From: an uncultured Veillonella sp.
Lineage (GTDB): Bacteria > Bacillota > Negativicutes > Veillonellales > Veillonellaceae
NCBI RefSeq assembly: GCF_937981445.1
Contig: NZ_CALJON010000026.1
Coordinates: forward strand, 1-11,586
DNA length: 11,586 nucleotides
Direction of reading: 5' to 3'
The notes under the pieces were generated by a model. It searched no databases and was not told where the DNA came from. It was given only the letters and a program-made list of their open reading frames with translations. Positions 1 to 6,100 of this stretch are shown one piece after another; positions within the stretch are counted from its first letter, which is position 1; every line of letters starts with the position of its first letter. The translations under genes were made by a program, and so were the position numbers.

Positions 1-150
1 TATTGTTAGTGGCATCTAATTCTGCTGTTACATTACTATCACCAGCAAAGGTAATGGTTGGTTTATCTCCACCTAATGCGATATTAGAGATGTTATTACC
101 AGCTTTAATATCAAAACCCGTTTGTAGTTTTGTTACATCACCAGATGCAT
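1..150 (-). repeat. Stalk module, second copy (direct repeat, period 453 bp)
   Basis: Positions 1-55 are identical to 454-508, and similarity continues, with small indels, to about 150. In protein terms it is the second copy of a GDVTKL.TGFDIKAG..ITFAGDSNVTAELDATNN module. The window begins inside this copy. Confidence 0.85.
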
Positions 151-2422
151 TATTAATTTTATCTTGTGTTGCTTTATCTAATCCTACGGAAATATCCGTT
201 CCGGTTTTGCTTACTTCCGTACCTGTGCCGTTTACAAAGTTTACTAATGAATCTTTTTCTATTACAGATTCATTAGCACCATTAGCTTGTAACTTCCACG
301 CACTGGCTTGACCAAGTTCTTCATTCGTAATTCCTAATTTAGTTTTCCAATTGTTAATATTAGTATCACCAGTTAAATTAGACGCATCAATCTTAGTAAA
401 CGTATCTCCTAAGGTACCAACAATGCCATCTTTATTAAGTTTATACGTTACTGTATTGTTAGTGGCATCTAATTCTGCTGTTACATTACTATCACCAGCA
501 AAGGTAATAGTTGGCGCTGTATCTCCACCTAAGGCGATGTTGGATGTTGTAGTACCAGCTTTAATATCAAAGCCTGTTTTTAATTTTGTTACATCACCAG
601 CTACATTAGTAATATTTTCACCAGCATCCGTAATCTTAGTATTTAATGCATCAGCCGTTGATTGAAGATCACTTACATTAACCGCGGAATTAGGATTAGC
701 AGTATTAGCATTTTCTAATTTAGCTAAATAATCGGCTCCATCCTTTTCAGCAATATCACTTTTTACATTCGTAATAGTTTTATTACCTGCATCAATACCA
801 TTGTTTGTCATGGATGGACCATCTTTAATAGTTAAACCATTACCATCCACTTTTACTGGACTAGCACCAACGGAAATAGATCCGTCTTTACCGAGATCTA
901 ATGTATTAGATAAGCCAATTTGAATAGCACGACCATCTGAATCTACTGTAGTCGTAATGTTGCCATTAGCACCTACAATATCAAAATGTGTTTTTTCACC
1001 ATCTACAGTAAGAGTTGCTGGTGCTTCTTCACCGTCTGCAGCTTTTTTACCATCACCTACAGTGAAGCTGGACATTTTATCAGCCGTTACTTTTTCTACT
1101 GCCTTTAACTGTGCCACGTTAACAGCATCAGTATCTTCTGTACCAGCTGCTACATTGATGATTTGACGTGTATTTTGGTATTTTTGACCCGTTTTAGCAT
1201 CAACATAGGAAGTAGAGCCAACGCTTACGGCACCATCAGTCGCCTTAAATGGAGCTAATGCACTTTCATACTCTGCTAAAGCAGCAGTGAAATCTTTGTT
1301 AGCTGCAGTCCACGCATTACGAGCATTAGTAGCTGCTACAGCTTCATTGCTTAATCTTTTATATTCAGCTTCTGCAGCTTTATACGCAACATCATCATGC
1401 CCCTTAGTTTCTAGCATAATCTGTTTTTGTACTGCTTCTGCGCTTGAAGCGTCGTTATAAGCCTTATTAAGTTCATTGTACTTTTCAATTTGAGCTTTAT
1501 AGGTAGTTTCAAAGTTTTTAATAGTATCAGACAAGCCCATATAGCCAGCCAATGTGGCATTATCAGCAGCAATTTCACCTTTCACACCATCAACTAATGG
1601 CATGTAACCAATGCTACCAGCACCACGGTTAGCTACACTATACGTACCTAACGCAACACCACCATTGCCTTCTCTAGTCACTTGAGCCCTTACACCTAAA
1701 GCTACACCATTGTAAGCTACACTAGAGCTTTGACCAAGAGCTACACCATATAATCCATTAGTTTTGGCTTTAGCACCAATCGCTGTGCCACCAACGGCTG
1801 TGGCATTAGGACCAATGGCAATGCTGTATTGAATAGAATCCCTATTTTGTCTGCCATCATTTTGAATGTATTTGTAGAATTGGCCAGCAGAAGCACCTAT
1901 ACCAATGGCTATACCATCAGCGGCACGAGCTGCTTCACCTACGGCAACGGCCTTGTTATTTGCATAGGTGTTACGACCAAAGGCCGAGCCATATTGAGTG
2001 GCAAAAGCACCGGAACCAACAGATGTACTGCCCATAATAGCACTTGTATAGGTACCAACAGCTGTAGAATATTCACGAGCTGAATAAGTACCAAGACCAA
2101 TAGCAGTTGTACCCACACCTGCTCTACTATCACTAGCTGTAGGTGTACCATCTACACCTTCACCATTTTTGTTATCATTTGTAGGAATACGAGAGAAATC
2201 TTGCTCTTGATCGCCATTCATAAGTTTAGTTTGACGATAATCAATCAATACATTTTTACCAACAAGATTATCCGCATTGTACTCTGTACCACTCTTAACT
2301 ACGGTAGAATCAGTTGGGGCTGTACCGATACCTACATAGGAACCAGTTAAGCCTGCTGCACTCGCACTATATAAGCCAGCACCTACGGTACCAACAAGCA
2401 TAGCAGCGACTAATTTTGTCAT
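1..2422 (-). CDS. Trimeric autotransporter adhesin (YadA-like), N-terminal part; 3' end outside window
   Basis: The frame is open from the ATG at 2422 to the window edge: 807 codons with no stop, so stalk end and anchor are not visible. Residues 1-22 look like a signal peptide (one Lys, hydrophobic core, cleavage after Ala-Ser-Ala). Residues 23-100 are a variable N-terminal segment. About 100-273 is a YadA-type β-roll head with repeats such as TAIGLG, STAVG and GVALG. About 274-395 is an Ala/Glu/Lys-rich helical insert. The neck (INVAAGTEDTDAVNVAQL) lies at about 417-440. The rest is stalk, including the GANGNITTTV module shared with the neighbouring adhesin and a 151-residue repeat that starts again at the window edge. 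The family forms surface trimers used for adhesion and aggregation; the ligand is unknown. The gene has its own promoter, but the best ribosome-binding site serves an ATG 20 nt upstream in another frame. Family is certain; exact start is not. Confidence 0.93.
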   Translation of the reverse strand, partial: MTKLVAAMLVGTVGAGLYSASAAGLTGSYVGIGTAPTDSTVVKSGTEYNADNLVGKNVLIDYRQTKLMNGDQEQDFSRIPTNDNKNGEGVDGTPTASDSRAGVGTTAIGLGTYSAREYSTAVGTYTSAIMGSTSVGSGAFATQYGSAFGRNTYANNKAVAVGEAARAADGIAIGIGASAGQFYKYIQNDGRQNRDSIQYSIAIGPNATAVGGTAIGAKAKTNGLYGVALGQSSSVAYNGVALGVRAQVTREGNGGVALGTYSVANRGAGSIGYMPLVDGVKGEIAADNATLAGYMGLSDTIKNFETTYKAQIEKYNELNKAYNDASSAEAVQKQIMLETKGHDDVAYKAAEAEYKRLSNEAVAATNARNAWTAANKDFTAALAEYESALAPFKATDGAVSVGSTSYVDAKTGQKYQNTRQIINVAAGTEDTDAVNVAQLKAVEKVTADKMSSFTVGDGKKAADGEEAPATLTVDGEKTHFDIVGANGNITTTVDSDGRAIQIGLSNTLDLGKDGSISVGASPVKVDGNGLTIKDGPSMTNNGIDAGNKTITNVKSDIAEKDGADYLAKLENANTANPNSAVNVSDLQSTADALNTKITDAGENITNVAGDVTKLKTGFDIKAGTTTSNIALGGDTAPTITFAGDSNVTAELDATNNTVTYKLNKDGIVGTLGDTFTKIDASNLTGDTNINNWKTKLGITNEELGQASAWKLQANGANESVIEKDSLVNFVNGTGTEVSKTGTDISVGLDKATQDKINNASGDVTKLQTGFDIKAGNNISNIALGGDKPTITFAGDSNVTAELDATNN
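454..605 (-). repeat. Stalk module, first copy (direct repeat, period 453 bp)
   Basis: First copy of the module described at 1-150. The offset of 453 bp is 151 codons, so gain or loss of a unit keeps the reading frame. More copies may follow outside the window. Confidence 0.85.
1109..1136 (-). repeat. Exact neck repeat, copy in the left adhesin
   Basis: 28 nt identical to 7528-7555, of which 24 nt (1113-1136) are also identical to 8908-8931. They encode the DTDAVNVAQL neck motif in the same register, so exchange between copies keeps the frame. Confidence 0.85.
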
Positions 2423-2442
2423 TTTTTACTTTCGTTTTTCAT
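2419..2442 (-). CDS. Seven-codon micro-ORF overlapping the adhesin start (ATGA)
   Basis: The ATG at 2442 opens MKNESKK and then TGA. The stop shares ATGA with the adhesin ATG at 2422. This ATG, not the adhesin ATG, sits at ideal distance from the GGAGTGAGG ribosome-binding site. One more A in the six-A run before the adhesin ATG would fuse MKNESKK in frame to the signal peptide and give it the lysine-rich start it lacks. It is therefore either a reinitiation leader peptide coupled to the adhesin, or the true start of the adhesin displaced by a one-base loss. The sequence does not decide between these. Confidence 0.45.
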   Translation of the reverse strand: MKNESKK

Positions 2443-2451
2443 GATGTAAAG

Positions 2452-2460
2452 CCTCACTCC
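2452..2460 (-). promoter_or_regulatory. Ribosome-binding site GGAGTGAGG
   Basis: GGAGTGAGG on the minus strand ends 9 nt before the ATG at 2442. It is about 29 nt from the adhesin ATG at 2422, too far for direct initiation there. Immediately before 2422 only a weak GAAAG is seen. The site therefore bears directly on the start choice. Confidence 0.7.
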
Positions 2461-2478
2461 ACTATTACACAACACAAT

Positions 2479-2500
2479 CTACAATTCCTCAGGATTGTAG
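2479..2500 (-). promoter_or_regulatory. Hairpin in the adhesin 5' leader
   Basis: Arms CTACAAT and ATTGTAG are perfectly complementary over 7 bp around an 8-nt centre. The hairpin lies about 36 nt upstream of the 2442 ATG, inside the predicted leader. No U-run follows it, so it is not a simple terminator. It could act on mRNA stability or ribosome access, or bind a regulator as DNA. Function unknown. Confidence 0.5.
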
Positions 2501-2714
2501 GGCCGTTTCATATAAGCCGTTCCAACATATTCTATAGCGTACACAAGCATATATAAAATAATCAATGCTACTCATTTAATAACTCATAATATTTTCACGC
2601 CAACATCATTAATCAACATCATGTGCAAATATTAAGTTATCGTAAAATTTGAACGACTATATAACACAAGAAAACCTATACAAAACTCATCAACTTTTTT
2701 ATTTACTTAATTTA

Positions 2715-2742
2715 AGTATAGTCATTATTTTTTATTTGTCAA
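2715..2742 (-). promoter_or_regulatory. Sigma-70-type promoter for the left adhesin gene
   Basis: On the minus strand a perfect -35 TTGACA (2742-2737) is followed after 16 bp by TATACT (2720-2715), one mismatch from the -10 consensus. AT-rich DNA lies upstream. Transcription would start near 2708, giving a leader of roughly 265-285 nt before the adhesin. It is the best promoter in the window and lies downstream of the terminator of the right-hand gene, so the left adhesin should be a separate transcript. Confidence 0.75.
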
Positions 2743-2921
2743 TAGTTTACATCATATTTTTTCATGTTTATTATATTTTAATATCAGACAAATATAAATT
2801 GATAAGAAAAACAGCTATGCTTATAAATCCCTATTTTAACTTATTTTTCAATATATCTTGATTTGTATATTATATTTACATTGTTTCTCAACAATATAAA
2901 TTTTGTTTAACGATTTGTATA

Positions 2922-2937
2922 ATTCAACAAGTTGAAT
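2922..2937. repeat. Short palindrome beside the terminator
   Basis: ATTCAAC and GTTGAAT form 7-bp arms with a 2-bp centre. With so small a gap it suits a dimeric DNA-binding protein better than an RNA hairpin. It is nearly 180 bp upstream of the promoter -35, so an operator role is doubtful. Chance occurrence in AT-rich DNA is possible. Confidence 0.3.
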
Positions 2938-2939
2938 AT

Positions 2940-2981
2940 AAAAAGAGGGTGATACCATTTTCAGGTTTCACCCTCTTTTTT
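2940..2981 (-). terminator. Bidirectional intrinsic terminator
   Basis: AAAAAGAGGGTGA (2940-2952) pairs fully with TCACCCTCTTTTT (2968-2980). After one T-T mismatch, ACC/GGT adds three more pairs around a 7-nt loop. The stem is flanked by A-runs and T-runs, so it can work on both strands. On the minus strand it ends the transcript of the 3154-8715 gene, about 170 nt after its stop. There is no plus-strand gene here for it to serve. Confidence 0.9.
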
Positions 2982-3041
2982 GTATGAAACATTAAATTGT
3001 AATTTTTCTTACAACTTTATTTGATATACTTATAGTTTATC

Positions 3042-3146
3042 AACATATACTCTAAGCATACTCTATACAAAGATACCCTATACGTAGATACTCCATACGA
3101 ACATACTATATACGAACATACCCCATACGACCACACTATATAATCT
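3042..3146. repeat. 15-bp tandem repeat (minisatellite) in the adhesin 3' trailer
   Basis: Five clear units start at 3057, 3072, 3087, 3102 and 3117, with degenerate half-matching units at each end. Plus-strand consensus is (C/G)ATACYCYATACGAA; CATACTATATACGAA and GATACTCCATACGAA are examples. The array starts less than 10 bp after the stop of the 1853-codon ORF and ends before the terminator, so it would be transcribed in the 3' trailer. One minus-strand frame stays open for about 35 codons, but 15 is a multiple of three and no ribosome-binding site is seen, so I do not call a gene. Confidence 0.8.
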
Positions 3147-3153
3147 AAATAAA

Positions 3154-6100
3154 CTATTGTACACCAAGGCGTTCCATTAACATCTTAATTTGTTGACGTT
3201 GTTCTTCTAACTGACCTTTTAAATCGGCATTTTCTTTTTCAAGATTTGTTACTTTTTCATCAAGAACAGTCATCGTGCTAAGTGGCGCTTGTTTATAATT
3301 TTGTGCTGCTTTTGCATAGTCATTATCTTGACCTACCCGTAAGGACACACCTAAATTAAACATATTTTCGCTACCGCCAAAGGAACCGCCTACGCTAAAC
3401 ATAGTATCATCATTTGGCCGATAGAACGCACCTACTGCCACCGCTTGTTTGCTGTGGAATGTACCAACACCGGCTGCTACAGATAATTTTTCATCTTCAA
3501 GATATTCCATTGGATGAAGCGCCGCCATAGCTGCTGCGTGAGCACCAATTGTGTTCATACGATTACTTAAATCACGTTTTACACCGCCTAATTGACCTAC
3601 GTTTACAGCATCAGTAGCTTCAATACCAGGTGCCACATTTTGGATGCGGTTACCTTCGGCACTAATAGTACCAGTGCCAGGAACATATTCACCATTTACT
3701 GTTTCAGCAGGTTTTACTACTAAACCACCAGGTACATTTAAGCCGTCATTTAAGTTCGTTGGGCCACCATTGTTATTGGAAATGCCTTTATCATTAATAG
3801 TTACAACAGTGTTACTGTCTTTGTCCTTCACTTCTACGCCATTAGGGCCAAGAACTGTGGAATTACCATTTGGATCTTTGGACGTTACACCATCTGGTTT
3901 GATAGTTGTAGAAGAACCATCTTCTCCATTTACAGAAATACCATCCTTACCATTTGTGGAGATACCATCTTTACCAACAGTAGTAGCTGGTTTACCATCA
4001 TCACCATTTACACCCATTCCATCAGAACCAACAGTTGTGCCAGGTTTGCCGTCTTCACCTTTTACAGTAAGGCCGTCATTGTTGATAGTTGTGTTGCCAG
4101 TTGTAACACTGCCGTCTTTGCCGAGGTCAATGTCTTTGGCTAACTTCACTGTTAATGTATCGGAGCCATTTGCCACAACACCAATGTTATTATCAGTCAA
4201 CTTAGATTCGTCACTAATACCACCATTGATAGTTAATTTTTGGCTTAATGCACGATGTGCATCATCACCTGTGTCGCCACCAAAGTCAAGACCGGCTTGT
4301 GCTAGTGCTTGGAGATCTTTTACTGTTACTAAGTTATTTAAAGATGGACCTGTTTTATCAAGTAAACCATCTTTACCTGGTTGACCGTCAGCACCTGGTT
4401 TACCACCAATAATGTCTTTAGCTTCGTCCTTAGTAATCGGTTTATCATTGTCCTTATTATCTAAACCAAGACCACTTGTATCAGCACCAGAACCTAATGC
4501 AGTATCAACAGGTTTAGCATCATCTTTTGGTGTGCCATCTTCATTTAAATCAGTAGGATTGTAATAGTTACCATCGTTACCTTTAACAACAGGATTGCCA
4601 TCTTTGTCAACCGTTGTTAAATCACCAGCAGCACCGAGTTTGCTTTCTAACTTATCAATATTGCCTTGTAACTCATCTTTAACACCCTTTAATTGACTGC
4701 CATTAATAGCATCTTTAGACGTATCAGTAATATCACCATCAGCTACATTAGTAATCTTATTACCGCCATTATTTAAGCCTTCATTAGTTAAAGAAACCGC
4801 TTTAGCTGCATCACCTTTGCTTGGTGTAATAGTAATACCAGAGCCATCAACTTTAGTAGTAACACCATCTTTAGTAGTTGTTACACTGCCATCTGTTAAT
4901 GTAACATCTTTTGCTAAGCCAACTTCAATGGCGTTTCCTTTAACTTCAGTTTTAATGTTATCGACGCCTTTAACATCAAAGTGCGTATTATCTTTATTTA
5001 CAGTAATAGTTTTATTTTCACCTTCTGTTGGTGCATCTGCGCCAATAGTGAATCCACCAAGCTTACCCGCTGCGGAATTTTTTACTTCATTAAGTTGAGA
5101 TACATTCACTGCATCGGTATCGTCTGTACCTGCTTTTACATTTTTAATCTGTTGAGCCCCTGCAGAAATACCCGCATTTGTAAACTTAACTGTATCAGAC
5201 ACTGTTAAGCCTTTAGCATCAAGTTTAGGTGATGTAGCATCATTGCCAAACGCAATGCTACCATCAGCTGTTAAGTTTAATGTATTGGATAAGCCTACTT
5301 TAACCTGACGGCCTTCAAGTGTTGTAGTAATATTTCCATTAGCACCGAGGATATCAAAGCGTGTATTGTCCTTATCTACATCAATACCATCCGCATTACC
5401 CGCTGCATCTGTACCTACTGTAAATTTCCCTAATTTATCATCTGTTGAAGTTTTTACTGCATTAAGTTGAGATACATTTACTGCATCAGTATCAGCTGTA
5501 GCTGCCGCTACATTTGTAATCTTTTGTGAACCAGCGGAAATACCATCAGTCGACACTTTTACAGTCTTAGCAGCATCAGTATTAGGAAGGATTAATCCTG
5601 TAGCATCTAACTTAGGAGCTGTAGCGCCATCACCAAAGACTACAGAACCCTTATCTGTCAAATTAATATCTTTAACTAACTTAATTTCTAAGCCATTCGT
5701 ATCCTTATTAGCCACTACACCAATGTTTCCATCAGTTAATTTTGCTTTTGCTTCATCAGTAGAAATATCAGCGCCGCCCTTAATAGTTAATTCATCACCT
5801 AAGTCACGGTGTACTCTTGTCGTATCATCACCAGCATAATTTGTACCAGTTGCACGAAGTTGCTTTAACTGTGCTACGTTTACTGCATCAGTATCAGCCA
5901 AGCCAGCAGCAACATTAGTGATTTGACGAGTCATATTAACACGACCTACGGAGACTGCAGACATACTAGGTTTGTAGGTTGCTAACAATATCTCTTTATT
6001 CATTTTGGCAACTACGTATTCTTGACTATTAGTATCTGCACTTTGCATTGTAGCATTATATTGAGCTAAATCGTCTGCTCTACCTAATGCCGTTGCAATA

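Larger units (their letters stand above)
2423..3153. other. AT-rich intergenic region between two adhesin genes
   Basis: These 731 bp hold no convincing protein gene apart from the micro-ORF. In minus-strand order they contain the 15-bp tandem repeat, a weak 6-bp-arm inverted repeat (2997-3014), the bidirectional terminator, two small inverted repeats (2922-2937 with ATTCAAC/GTTGAAT arms, and 2880-2895 with ATTGTT/AACAAT arms), the TTGACA promoter, and the long leader with its hairpin. The stretch 2745-2880 is nearly all A and T, and I see nothing definite in it. Confidence 0.7.

Noticed and set aside
2746..2774. Plus-strand promoter-like pair TTTACA, 17 bp, TATTAT
   Set aside because: No plus-strand gene follows, and such matches are expected by chance in a stretch that is nearly all A/T.
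2649..2861. 70-codon plus-strand frame coding a hydrophobic peptide
   Set aside because: TTG start, no ribosome-binding site, composition explained by AT-rich DNA (Ile, Tyr, Phe, Leu, Asn), and it overlaps the minus-strand promoter.
3030..3136. Minus-strand frame of about 35 codons across the 15-bp repeat, from a GTG
   Set aside because: Openness follows from a repeat length divisible by three; no ribosome-binding site, and the peptide is only the repeat (SYGVC-like) plus AT-rich codons.
3042..3146. CRISPR array
   Set aside because: Units are 15 bp, contiguous and without unique spacers: a tandem repeat, not repeat-spacer structure.
3644..4384. 246-codon plus-strand open frame opposite the stalk
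   Set aside because: Pro/Ser/Leu-rich antisense of the Gly/Asp-rich repeats; it lies wholly within a clear TAA coding sequence and has no ribosome-binding site. Repeats of fixed codon register easily leave antisense frames open. The same applies to the other plus-strand frames inside the adhesin genes.
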